Shown here piece by piece: positions 23,762 through 31,163 of a DNA stretch of 32,362 nucleotides. The DNA lies in NCBI GenBank assembly GCA_937928015.1, contig CALFXA010000065.1:1-32362 (forward strand). The letters are read 5' to 3'. The first letter of the stretch is position 1, and each line of letters starts with the position of its first letter. The notes beneath the pieces are model-generated. The model was not told the origin of the DNA, searched no databases, and saw only the letters and a list, made by a program, of their open reading frames with translations. Source of the DNA: an uncultured Anaerolineales bacterium. GTDB lineage: Bacteria; Chloroflexota; Anaerolineae; Anaerolineales; Villigracilaceae. Both the position numbers and the translations under genes were made by a program.

Positions 23762-24565
23762 ATGATTCACAGCCACGACCTCACCTTTGGCTACTCACAT
23801 CACACCCCGCTCTTCCAGGATTTCAACTGGCAGGTTCAACGCGGAGAGATGTGGGCCATCCTCGGCTCCTCGGGTTGCGGCAAGACCAGCCTGCTGTACC
23901 TGCTGGCGGGATTGCACGCCCCCACCAGCGGACGGATCGAGATCGATGGCGAGCCGCTGCTGCGACCCCGTCCGCGCACGGGCTTGATCCTGCAAGACTA
24001 TGGATTGTTGCCCTGGGCCACCGTGCGACAGAATGCGGAGTTGGGCTTGCAGGTGCGCGACTTCTACGGTCCTGATGGCAAGCACACACCCAAGAATTTT
24101 CAGGCCGAGAACAAAGTCCCATACTGGTTGGAACGCCTCGGGCTGAATGCCGTCGCGGATAAGTTCCCCTCGCAGCTCTCAGGCGGACAACGTCAACGCA
24201 CGGCCATCGCGCGTACGCTGGCCGTCCAGCCTGACCTGCTGCTGATGGACGAACCTTTCTCCTCGCTGGACGCCGTCACCCGCGAAGATTTGCAAAACCT
24301 GACACTCTCGTTTTGCAAGGAACAAAACCTAACACTGGTCATGGTCACACACGCCATCGAGGAGGCCGCTGCACTCGGGCAAAAGATTTTGCTGTTAGAT
24401 ACCGCTCCGAATCAAACCGCGCGCGTCTTCGACAATCCACAGGCAGGCCAGCCTGATTATCGCAACTCACAGGCCTATCATGACTTATGCCAGGCGCTCT
24501 GGCAAGAGATGCGGCATGAGATCCCCTCACCCCAACCCTCTCCCGAGAGAGGGGACGTCCAATGA
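23762..24565 (+). CDS. ABC transporter ATP-binding protein
   Basis: 267 residues, SsuB/TauB/NrtD-like. Walker A GSSGCGKTS (35-43), Q-loop LILQDYGLLPW (75-85), signature LSGGQRQR (139-146), Walker B LLLMDEP (159-165) and switch His in VMVTHAIEEA. It powers uptake through the permease encoded next. The last ~12 residues, IPSPQPSPERGDVQ, are encoded by a repeat-like sequence (24523-24554), so the C-terminus may have been extended by insertion. The stop overlaps the permease start by ATGA. Confidence 0.93.
   Translation: MIHSHDLTFGYSHHTPLFQDFNWQVQRGEMWAILGSSGCGKTSLLYLLAGLHAPTSGRIEIDGEPLLRPRPRTGLILQDYGLLPWATVRQNAELGLQVRDFYGPDGKHTPKNFQAENKVPYWLERLGLNAVADKFPSQLSGGQRQRTAIARTLAVQPDLLLMDEPFSSLDAVTREDLQNLTLSFCKEQNLTLVMVTHAIEEAAALGQKILLLDTAPNQTARVFDNPQAGQPDYRNSQAYHDLCQALWQEMRHEIPSPQPSPERGDVQ
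24523..24554. repeat. REP-like CCCTCACCCCAACCCTCTCCC repeat at gene end
   Basis: The stretch ends in the hairpin CCCTCTC / GAGAGGG (24536-24542 and 24547-24553). This C-rich motif is a familiar dispersed sequence in many bacterial genomes; only one copy is visible here. It is translated as the tail of the ATPase. Confidence 0.55.
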
Positions 24566-25302
24566 AACGGTGTGACCTGTTCCTTTCCGCGCTAGGATTG
24601 TTGGTCGCCTGGCAGGTTGCGGCCCTGCTGGTAAACCGTCCCATCCTGCCTGGACCGTGGCAGGTGCTGGTGGTCTTCTTCAAGGAATTGGGGGATGGGT
24701 TGCTGATCCACTTTGGGGTCAGCCTGTGGCGCGCCACGGCGGGGATGGCGCTTTCGGTGCTGGTGGCGGCTCCGTTGGGGTTGATCATCGGCGGGTCCAA
24801 AAGGCTGGATCGCATCTTTTCGCCCATCATCTATTTGCTGTATCCGATCCCGAAAGTAGTCTTTGTCCCCATCGTGTTTTTGTTTCTGGGAATCGGCGAC
24901 GTCGCCAAGATTGCCATTATCTTTCTGATCCTCTTCTTTCAAATCCTGGTGCTGGTGCGCGACCAGGCGGCAGGACTTCCGCCTCAGCTTTTGCAAAGTC
25001 TGCGCAGTCTCGGCGCGGGACGGCGCGCGTTGTTCCGCTTTGTGTACCTACCTGCCAGCCTGCCTGCGATTTTGACCGCGCTGCGACAATCCATCGGCAC
25101 GGCGGTGGCGGTGCTATATATCACCGAGTTGTTCGCCACCAAATACGGATTGGGCTACTACATCTATTACAATGGGAGCACGCTGTTCGATTACCCCGCC
25201 ATGTACGCAGGCGTGATCGCCATGAGCCTGCTCGGCCTGGGCATGTACTTTCTCGTCGACTGGCTCGAACGCTGGCTGTGCCCGTGGAAGTATGTTTCGT
25301 AG
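24562..25302 (+). CDS. ABC transporter permease (SsuC/TauC-like)
   Basis: 246-residue inner-membrane protein with about six helices. The binding-protein-dependent permease loop that docks on the ATPase, SLRSLGAGRRALFRFVYLPA (about 146-165), carries the EAA-like signature. Start overlaps the ATPase stop (ATGA). Together with the lipoprotein and ATPase it forms a complete importer for a small sulfonate-, pyrimidine- or nitrate-like compound; the oxidoreductase at 25345 follows after 42 bases. Confidence 0.9.
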   Translation: MKRCDLFLSALGLLVAWQVAALLVNRPILPGPWQVLVVFFKELGDGLLIHFGVSLWRATAGMALSVLVAAPLGLIIGGSKRLDRIFSPIIYLLYPIPKVVFVPIVFLFLGIGDVAKIAIIFLILFFQILVLVRDQAAGLPPQLLQSLRSLGAGRRALFRFVYLPASLPAILTALRQSIGTAVAVLYITELFATKYGLGYYIYYNGSTLFDYPAMYAGVIAMSLLGLGMYFLVDWLERWLCPWKYVS

Positions 25303-25344
25303 CTTCGCCCCGAGCGAAGATGATCTTAACAAGAAGGCTACCTC

Positions 25345-27327
25345 ATGACCTACCCCATCATTCAACGTGAATTGACCGTTCACCTCAACAACGGCAACTG
25401 GTACCTGCGCCCCATCGACGAGAAGGTGCTGGGACCCGCCGACTATGGCTGGCATCGCTTCAACACCTACCCCGATAGCTTCACCTTTGGCGAGGGGTTG
25501 CTGGCGGGCAGCTCCATCCCTGGCTCGCGGCGGCTGGTCTTCAGCGCATGGAGTCCGCAATGGGAGGGCTTCTACCTCTCCAGCATGGGCGGCGCGGCGT
25601 ACACCTTCCATCATGTGGGCGTGAACTACGTGGCCCTGCGTGACCGTGCCTCCGAGCCGAGCGTGGTATTGCTCAACCACAAGGCGGGCGAGATTCAAGT
25701 CCGCCTGGAACCGATCAACGCCGAGGCGTTATGGGCCAGTTACGCCAATCCCAACGGCGATCCATTGACAGGCCTCTACGCGCTGCAGCAGGCCATCTTC
25801 GACCGTTATGCTGATGAATATCCCGCGGGCAAAATCCGCATCTGCGCCGTCGGCCCCGCCGCCAAGTACACCCGCGAGGGCGCCATCGGGTCGAGTCCGA
25901 TTCGAAATGGGACCTTCTCACCCGTTGTCGATTGGGCGGGGCGCGGCGGGCTGGGCAGCCGTCTATTCCAGTATCACAACGTGGTGGGCATCGTCTTCGG
26001 CGGCGAGTGGGAGGATCCCGACCTGCGCGACTCGAAGGAGATCGATACCTACTTCCTGGAGAATTTCGGCAAGAAGACCATGCAGACCGACCTGGCCGTC
26101 ACCGAGAAATACCGCTACGTACCCGAGTTCGAGACGGGCGGCACCTTCGGCGTCAACATGCGTGACCTCAACGAGCGCATCCTCAGTTTCAACTACCGCT
26201 CGATCTACGCCAGCGTCGACTCGCGCCTGCGCCAGCATGAGGAGTTCATCCTCAAACATTACCTCGCGCAGTTCAACGAGGAGACCATCAAGCCCAAGAA
26301 GTTCCAACATTGTGGCGAGCCCTGTCCCGTGGTCTGCAAGAAACTCAACGGTCCCTACAAAAAGGATTACGAACCGTATCACGCGCTCGGCCCGCAGGTC
26401 GGGGTTTTCGACCAACGTGCGGCGGAGGTGCTCAACGACTTCGTCGACGCGATGGGCTTTGACTCGATCCAAACGGGCGGCACCCTGGCCTGGATCATGG
26501 AACTCGTTTCCGAGGGGTTGATCGATCCCGTACCCTTCGGCTTTCCCCCCGCGGACAGGCTGCGCTTCCGCTTCGCCGATGACCCCAGCCAGTTCGACGT
26601 GGTCGCTGACAGCCAGATTAACGCCGAATACGGGATGGAAGTAATCCGCGCCATCCTGTTCGACCCGAAGGCAGCCGTCTTCCAACAGGGCATCCGTGCC
26701 GCGGCACACGCGCTCGACAAGCAATTCGGCATCCGCAGCATCGACCGCGCGGTCTTCGTCAGCCACGGTGAGCAGGGCTGCATGGTTCCGAATCAATATT
26801 GGGTGCCAGGCATGTTGAGTCCCATGCCGATGATGGGCAAATACTTCGTCCACTACGGCGTGGAATTCTTGCCACCCAACCAACTGGGCCGCAAAAACGT
26901 CGAGCGCATGACCTACGAACTGTTCAACGAGAACAGCGGCATCTGTCGCTTCCATCGCAAATGGTCCGAGCTGATTACGGACGAGATCCTCAAGGCCCAC
27001 TACAACCTGAACGTCAATTACAAGGCACATCAGTTCAAGCTCTCGCGCGCCATCTTCGAGCGCGAGGACGAGAAGCTGGTCTTCTGGGAGAGCGAACGTG
27101 TCATCGACTTGGTGATGGGATTCCTGGTCCAATGGGAAGCGGACGGGCTGAAGGACCCCGAGTTACTTGCCTGGCTCGAACGCTTCCGCCAGAATAAGTT
27201 CCAGGCCGCCCGCGACTTCTGGGACGAGACTCTGGCGGGCATCCGCGCAGGCTTCGATGCAGGCGCCGACTCCATCCCCGATGCGCTCACCCCAGGTCAA
27301 CAGGGCAAGCTGCCGAAAGCAGAGTAG
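25345..27327 (+). CDS. Tungsten-type aldehyde:ferredoxin oxidoreductase
   Basis: 660-residue member of the AOR family, which oxidises aldehydes to acids with ferredoxin using a tungsten (or molybdenum) bis-pterin cofactor and a 4Fe-4S cluster. N-terminal domain ends with RGGLGSRLFQYHNVVGIVF (200-218), matching the pterin-binding GRGGLGAVMGSKNLKAI block. The cluster cysteines are C323, C327, C331 and, much later, C534 (SGICRF). The first three have spacing Cx3Cx3C, one residue longer than the Cx2Cx3C of classic AOR. The YEPYHALGPQ and DSIQTGGTLAWIME blocks also fit. Start ATG at 25345 has an AAGAAGG-like site. It follows an ABC importer, so its substrate may be imported; this is inference. The closest subfamily is not one I can name. 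Confidence 0.82.
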   Translation: MTYPIIQRELTVHLNNGNWYLRPIDEKVLGPADYGWHRFNTYPDSFTFGEGLLAGSSIPGSRRLVFSAWSPQWEGFYLSSMGGAAYTFHHVGVNYVALRDRASEPSVVLLNHKAGEIQVRLEPINAEALWASYANPNGDPLTGLYALQQAIFDRYADEYPAGKIRICAVGPAAKYTREGAIGSSPIRNGTFSPVVDWAGRGGLGSRLFQYHNVVGIVFGGEWEDPDLRDSKEIDTYFLENFGKKTMQTDLAVTEKYRYVPEFETGGTFGVNMRDLNERILSFNYRSIYASVDSRLRQHEEFILKHYLAQFNEETIKPKKFQHCGEPCPVVCKKLNGPYKKDYEPYHALGPQVGVFDQRAAEVLNDFVDAMGFDSIQTGGTLAWIMELVSEGLIDPVPFGFPPADRLRFRFADDPSQFDVVADSQINAEYGMEVIRAILFDPKAAVFQQGIRAAAHALDKQFGIRSIDRAVFVSHGEQGCMVPNQYWVPGMLSPMPMMGKYFVHYGVEFLPPNQLGRKNVERMTYELFNENSGICRFHRKWSELITDEILKAHYNLNVNYKAHQFKLSRAIFEREDEKLVFWESERVIDLVMGFLVQWEADGLKDPELLAWLERFRQNKFQAARDFWDETLAGIRAGFDAGADSIPDALTPGQQGKLPKAE

Positions 27328-27425
27328 ATTCGCCCTACCTGCACCGTGCGCAGGCACGTGTGAGCGGAGGGCTGAGCGCTCCGCTCGAATTCCGCAATCG
27401 AAGGGCAAATTACAAAGGATAAAAG

Positions 27426-27460
27426 AAATCCCGCTGAACATTTGTAATTCAGCGGGATTT
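27426..27460. terminator. Bidirectional terminator between AOR and menA
   Basis: A perfect 13-bp stem (27426-27438 with 27448-27460) with a 9-base loop, followed by CCGTTTTTGTTT on the plus strand and by TCTTTT on the minus strand. It lies between converging genes. Nearby (27362-27386) is a smaller GAGCGGA/TCCGCTC hairpin, and 27494-27514 holds a GGGACGG/CCGTCCC hairpin just past the menA stop. Confidence 0.85.
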
Positions 27461-27519
27461 CCGTTTTTGTTTCATACTCAGCGCTTCGACTGCGGGACGG
27501 AGAAGCACCGTCCCTCCGC

Positions 27520-28413
27520 TCAGCGCGATAATACTATTCCCACCCAAAACAACAGACTGAATATCAGCGCCGTCTGCCCCGTGCCTGCCAGCGCCGCGTT
27601 GAGCGGACGTCCCTTCTGCGCCAGCACCACGCGCATGGAACGATATGCAAGCGGTAAGGACAGCCAGGCCAACAGCGACAACCAGGGGATGATCCCCATC
27701 AACGTCGCGAGAGGCAGCGCCAGATAAGCCAGCGCCATGCAGAGTACATACTCGATCTTCGTGGCGCGTTCGCCGAGGCGCACGGCCAGCGTGTGTTTGC
27801 CGCCCTTGCGGTCGTTGTCGATATCGCGCAGATTGTTGACCACTAGAATGGCCGTGATGATCAGGCCAGGCGGCAAGGTCATCCACCACGCGGCGGCGGA
27901 GACGGAACCCGCCTGCACGTAATACGTCCCAGCCACCGAGGCCAGGCCGAAGAAGATAAAAACGAACAGGTCGCCCAGGCCGTGATAACCGAGCGGGAAG
28001 GGTCCGCCCGTGTAGGCGATGGCCGCCAAAATGGATGCAACACCGATGGCGATGATCGGCCAGCCGCCCAGCCAAGCCAGATAGAGTCCCAGCACGGCGG
28101 CCAACCCGAAGACGACTCCCATCCCAACCTTGACCTGCCTCGGCGTGAGCAGCCCCGCCTGGGTGACGCGCGTCGGGCCGAGGCGCTCGGGCGTATCGGT
28201 GCCGCGCTCGAAGTCGAACACGTCATTGGCAAGGTTACTGCCGATCTGCAACAACAGGGCCGCACCCAGGCAGGCGAGGAACGCATCGAGACGGAACCAG
28301 CCGTCAGCCCAAGCCAGCGCGGAACCCATCACCACGCCCGCCGCAGCAGCAGGCAGAGTCCGCGGGCGGATCGCCAATCCCCAGGCATTCCAGTTGATTT
28401 GGGTCGATGTCAA
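27520..28413 (-). CDS. menA: 1,4-dihydroxy-2-naphthoate polyprenyltransferase (MenA)
   Basis: 297-residue polytopic membrane prenyltransferase that joins the isoprenoid chain to 1,4-dihydroxy-2-naphthoate in menaquinone synthesis. About eight helices are evident. The first Asp-rich motif is NDVFDFERGTD (63-73) and the second is NNLRDIDNDRKGGKHTLAVR, both needed to bind prenyl diphosphate and Mg. A GGAGG site lies ten bases before the ATG on the minus strand. It is divergent from menG (start 28537), so both share a 123-base promoter region. Close homologues act in chlorophyll or ubiquinone pathways, but the menG neighbour favours menaquinone. Confidence 0.92.
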   Translation of the reverse strand: MTSTQINWNAWGLAIRPRTLPAAAAGVVMGSALAWADGWFRLDAFLACLGAALLLQIGSNLANDVFDFERGTDTPERLGPTRVTQAGLLTPRQVKVGMGVVFGLAAVLGLYLAWLGGWPIIAIGVASILAAIAYTGGPFPLGYHGLGDLFVFIFFGLASVAGTYYVQAGSVSAAAWWMTLPPGLIITAILVVNNLRDIDNDRKGGKHTLAVRLGERATKIEYVLCMALAYLALPLATLMGIIPWLSLLAWLSLPLAYRSMRVVLAQKGRPLNAALAGTGQTALIFSLLFWVGIVLSR

Positions 28414-28432
28414 GAAAGCCTCCGAAATATTC

Positions 28433-28467
28433 CGCCCTGAGCAGAGGTGAAACGCAGTCGAAGGGCG
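28433..28467. repeat. Short palindromic element in the menA-menG divergent region
   Basis: Starts with CGCCCTGAGC and ends with GTCGAAGGGCG, giving terminal CGCCCT/AGGGCG arms. The same AGTCGAAGGG end appears at 21916-21925. This GCCCTGAGC..GTCGAAGGGC design is a known kind of dispersed sequence; here it lies within the menA 5' region. Confidence 0.5.
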
Positions 28468-28484
28468 AGGTTACAATGCGCCGC

Positions 28485-28490
28485 AGTATA
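28485..28490 (-). promoter_or_regulatory. Candidate menA -10 box
   Basis: Read on the minus strand this is TATACT, preceded by TGA, an extended-10-like arrangement (TGATATACT). Transcription would run toward menA, giving a leader of about 65 bases that includes the short palindrome. Confidence 0.4.
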
Positions 28491-28504
28491 TCACCACAAT
28501 CCCT

Positions 28505-28510
28505 TATAAT
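28505..28510 (+). promoter_or_regulatory. menG TATAAT -10 box
   Basis: A perfect TATAAT ends 26 bases before the menG ATG. The short leader contains a GAGGAG site at 28526-28531. The divergent menA and menG -10 boxes are only 14 bases apart, so the two promoters may interfere. Confidence 0.5.
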
Positions 28511-28536
28511 TGGGCGAGTTTTTACGAGGAGCCTCC

Positions 28537-29232
28537 ATGACCCAATTGACTGGTAACGAACGCGCCGCGTACGTTCAAGACATGTTTACCAAGATCGCCA
28601 GCCGCTATGACCTGATGAACCGTCTGATGACGGGTTTTCAGGATGTGCGCTGGCGCAGGCAGGTGATCAAACTTGCCAGGCTGACATCCGCCTCGCGCTT
28701 GCTGGACCTCGGCTCGGGCACGGGTGACCTGGCGCGCGAGGCCATCGCCCAGGTGCCTGGCCTCAAAGTGGCCGCCGCCGACTTCACGTACGAGATGATG
28801 CGCGTCGGCGCACAGACCGTCGGCCCGCTGGATTTTTCCACTGCCGACGCGCTGCGCCTGCCATTCAAAGACGCTACCTTCGACGCGGTCGTCTCGGGCT
28901 TTCTAATGCGCAACGTCATCGATGTGCACAAGGCCCTGCAGGAACAATACCGCGTGCTAAAAACGGGCGGACGCATCGTTATCCTCGACACCACCCGCCC
29001 AAAGAAGAATCTGCTCTCGCCCTTCATCTGGATCCACATGCACATCATCATCCCCACCCTGGGGGGATTGCTCTCGGGCGTGCGCGAAGCTTACACTTAT
29101 TTGCCCGATACCACCGAAGGCTTCCTGACCGCCGAAAAGTTGGCGGCGCACATGGCCGCGGCGGGATTCAAGGCCGTACATTTCAAGCGCCTGATGTTCG
29201 GGACCATCGCCATCCATTGGGCGGAGAAGTGA
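28537..29232 (+). CDS. menG: Demethylmenaquinone methyltransferase (MenG/UbiE)
   Basis: 231-residue S-adenosylmethionine-dependent methyltransferase that C-methylates demethylmenaquinone in the last step of menaquinone synthesis. MFTKIASRYDLMNRLMTG (16-33) and WRRQ are the family opening; LLDLGSGTGDLA (55-66) is the SAM site; GGRIVILDTTRPKK is the late motif. An upstream in-frame start would place the protein inside its ribosome site, so ATG at 28537 is chosen. It pairs with the divergent menA. The rest of the menaquinone pathway is not in the window. Confidence 0.92.
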   Translation: MTQLTGNERAAYVQDMFTKIASRYDLMNRLMTGFQDVRWRRQVIKLARLTSASRLLDLGSGTGDLAREAIAQVPGLKVAAADFTYEMMRVGAQTVGPLDFSTADALRLPFKDATFDAVVSGFLMRNVIDVHKALQEQYRVLKTGGRIVILDTTRPKKNLLSPFIWIHMHIIIPTLGGLLSGVREAYTYLPDTTEGFLTAEKLAAHMAAAGFKAVHFKRLMFGTIAIHWAEK

Positions 29233-29238
29233 CATCCA

Positions 29239-29718
29239 ATGAGCGACTATCCCATCAAACAACCCAATTCCAAGATGTGTTTCATCTGCGGAGTCGAGAA
29301 TCCCGTCGGGCTGCATCTGCACATCTATGAGACCGAGCCTGGCGTGGTCGAGAGCAGGTACGTCGCGCCCGAACATTTTCAGGGATACCCGGGTGTGCTG
29401 CACGGCGGAATCGTGGCCGCTATCCTCGATGAGATCAGCAGCCGCTCGCACATGGGGTCGGGAGAGAATCCGCGCTTCATGTTCACGGGCAAGCTCTCCA
29501 TCCGCTACCGCAAGAACGTGCCCATCGGGAAGCCGCTCAAGCTGGTCGGCAAGGCGGGCAAGACCAACCGCAGACTGGCCGAATGCTGGGCAGGCATCTA
29601 CGATGCTGAGACGGGCGACCTGCTGGCCGAGGCGGACGCTGTCCACATCAACGTGCCCGAGGACCAGTTCGACCTGTCCAAATTGGACGAACTGGGCTGG
29701 AAAGTGTATCCTGATTAA
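29239..29718 (+). CDS. PaaI-family hotdog thioesterase
   Basis: 159 residues. The CFICGVENPVGLHL opening (14-27) and the catalytic-helix block GVLHGGIVAAILDE (52-65) are those of acyl-CoA thioesterases of the PaaI/YbgC type. Hotdog enzymes of this kind hydrolyse small acyl- or aryl-CoA esters; the 6-base gap after menG suggests a link to naphthoyl-CoA chemistry (a DHNA-CoA thioesterase-like role), but this is only position-based. A hairpin follows the stop. Confidence 0.82.
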   Translation: MSDYPIKQPNSKMCFICGVENPVGLHLHIYETEPGVVESRYVAPEHFQGYPGVLHGGIVAAILDEISSRSHMGSGENPRFMFTGKLSIRYRKNVPIGKPLKLVGKAGKTNRRLAECWAGIYDAETGDLLAEADAVHINVPEDQFDLSKLDELGWKVYPD

Positions 29719-29723
29719 CCTGT

Positions 29724-29748
29724 AGGGGCGACCCGACGGGTCGCCCCT
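29724..29748. repeat. Palindromic AGGGGCGACCC/GGGTCGCCCCT hairpin
   Basis: Perfect 11-bp arms (29724-29734 and 29738-29748) around GAC. It begins six bases after the thioesterase stop. No T-tract follows, so it may be a REP-type repeat rather than a simple terminator. Confidence 0.65.
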
Positions 29749-29765
29749 GTAATACGAGTTACCCT

Positions 29766-30533
29766 ATGAAAGATGCCATCCTTTCCCACCTGAACGAGAT
29801 CGAGCAAGCGCATCACGTCGCCATTCTGTATGCCTGCGAAAGCGGCAGCCGCGCCTGGGGCTTCCCCTCCGTCGACAGCGACTATGACGTGCGTTTTCTA
29901 TACCTGCACCTGACCCAATGGTATCTTTCGGTGGAGGAAAAGCGGGACGTGATCGAGGTTCCCATCGATAAAAAGCTCGACATCACGGGCTGGGACTTGC
30001 GAAAAGCACTGCGCCTCTTCCGCAAATCCAATCCGCCGCTGCTGGAATGGCTCGGCTCGCCTGTGGTGTACATGGAAAAGACTCCGTTGCGGTCCAAATT
30101 GCGAACACTGGCCGCCGAACAATATTCGCCGCTGACTTGTTATCACCATTATCACGGTACGGCGCGCAATCACTATCGTCAGGCCACCGAAGGGGAAGGT
30201 ATTCAACTCAAGCGGTTTTTCTATGCCTTGCGTACCCTCCTTGCCACATTATGGATCGAGGCTGGGAACGGAATGCCACCCACCGAATTCGGCATCCTGT
30301 TCGAGCGCATGATTACCGACCCCGCGCTGCGAGCCGAGATCGAGACCTTGTTGACGCGCAAACAGGCGGGCAATGAACGCGACCGCAACCCGCTTTCGCC
30401 CCTCGTCCGCAATTTTATGGAAAGCGAACTGACGCGTCTAGAGACCCCGCAGGTCGCCCTCAAAAACAGGTCCGCTCCCAGCGACATGCTGGACGCCATC
30501 TTTCAGCAGACCCTGACTGAGGTCTGGGGGTAA
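29766..30533 (+). CDS. RlaP/YcgL-type nucleotidyltransferase
   Basis: 255 residues. A polymerase-beta-like nucleotidyltransferase core opens with ESGSRAWGFPSVDSDYDVRF (25-44), giving the G27-S28 motif and the D39-x-D41 metal pair. The length and C-terminal helical part fit the COG3541/RlaP group, for which an RNA-repair role has been proposed. No RNA ligase or partner gene is nearby, so the role here is open. It is a stand-alone gene flanked by a hairpin upstream and the sigma factor gene downstream. Confidence 0.8.
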   Translation: MKDAILSHLNEIEQAHHVAILYACESGSRAWGFPSVDSDYDVRFLYLHLTQWYLSVEEKRDVIEVPIDKKLDITGWDLRKALRLFRKSNPPLLEWLGSPVVYMEKTPLRSKLRTLAAEQYSPLTCYHHYHGTARNHYRQATEGEGIQLKRFFYALRTLLATLWIEAGNGMPPTEFGILFERMITDPALRAEIETLLTRKQAGNERDRNPLSPLVRNFMESELTRLETPQVALKNRSAPSDMLDAIFQQTLTEVWG

Positions 30534-30587
30534 TTTTTCCTGTTACCTTTTCCCCGCCTCCTGTAACTTATATTCGACAGGAGGTTT

Positions 30588-31163
30588 ATGTCTCTCACCA
30601 TGACCGCACAAACCCAAAGCCCGCCCGACGAGGTACACCTGGCACGGCAGGCCATCGGCAGCGCCGAGGCCTTCGCCGAGTTGTACCGCCGCCACGTGAC
30701 GCGCGTCTACCGCTATCACATGGCGCACACGGGCAACATCAAAGATGCGGAGGACCTCACCTCGCAGACCTTCATGGCCGCGCTGGAGGGCATCCGCTCG
30801 TATCGTGGGGAGGCGCCCTTCGCCGCCTGGTTGATGGGAATCGCTTCACGCAAGCGCGCCCTCTTCTTTCGCGGGACCAGACCCGAGGTCCAGATCGAAG
30901 CGGCCGACCAGATTCCCAGCCCAGGCCTGCTCCCCGATCAGGAGGCGGGTCAACGCCTGCAGCTTGAATCCGTTTCCCGCGCCCTCAAGCGGATCAGCCC
31001 CGACCGCGCCGAAGCCATCATTCTGACCACGTTCGGCGGATTGAAATATGCCGAAGCCGCGCGCCTGCTGCACAAAAGCGAGGCCGCGGTAAAAATGCTC
31101 GTCTCGCGCGGATTGCAAGACCTGCGCGAGCGGACCTCCCTTGCCCTGGAGGTGGAACAATGA
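30588..31163 (+). CDS. ECF-type RNA polymerase sigma factor
   Basis: 191 residues. Region 2 is around FAELYRRHVTRVYRYHM and EDLTSQTFMAALEGI (about 25-65), region 4 is around ISPDRAEAIILTTFGGLKYAEAA (from ~142), with helix-turn-helix VKMLVSRGLQDLRER at the end. It directs transcription of a stress or envelope regulon, usually held by an anti-sigma factor. A strong AGGAGG lies a few bases before ATG 30588. Its stop overlaps the next start (ATGA), and that membrane protein is the natural regulator candidate. Confidence 0.9.
   Translation: MSLTMTAQTQSPPDEVHLARQAIGSAEAFAELYRRHVTRVYRYHMAHTGNIKDAEDLTSQTFMAALEGIRSYRGEAPFAAWLMGIASRKRALFFRGTRPEVQIEAADQIPSPGLLPDQEAGQRLQLESVSRALKRISPDRAEAIILTTFGGLKYAEAARLLHKSEAAVKMLVSRGLQDLRERTSLALEVEQ

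Noticed and set aside
25963..27132. 389-codon open frame antisense to the AOR gene
   Set aside because: Long antisense frames are common in high-GC genes; no ribosome site and no recognisable motif, whereas the plus strand has clear AOR blocks.
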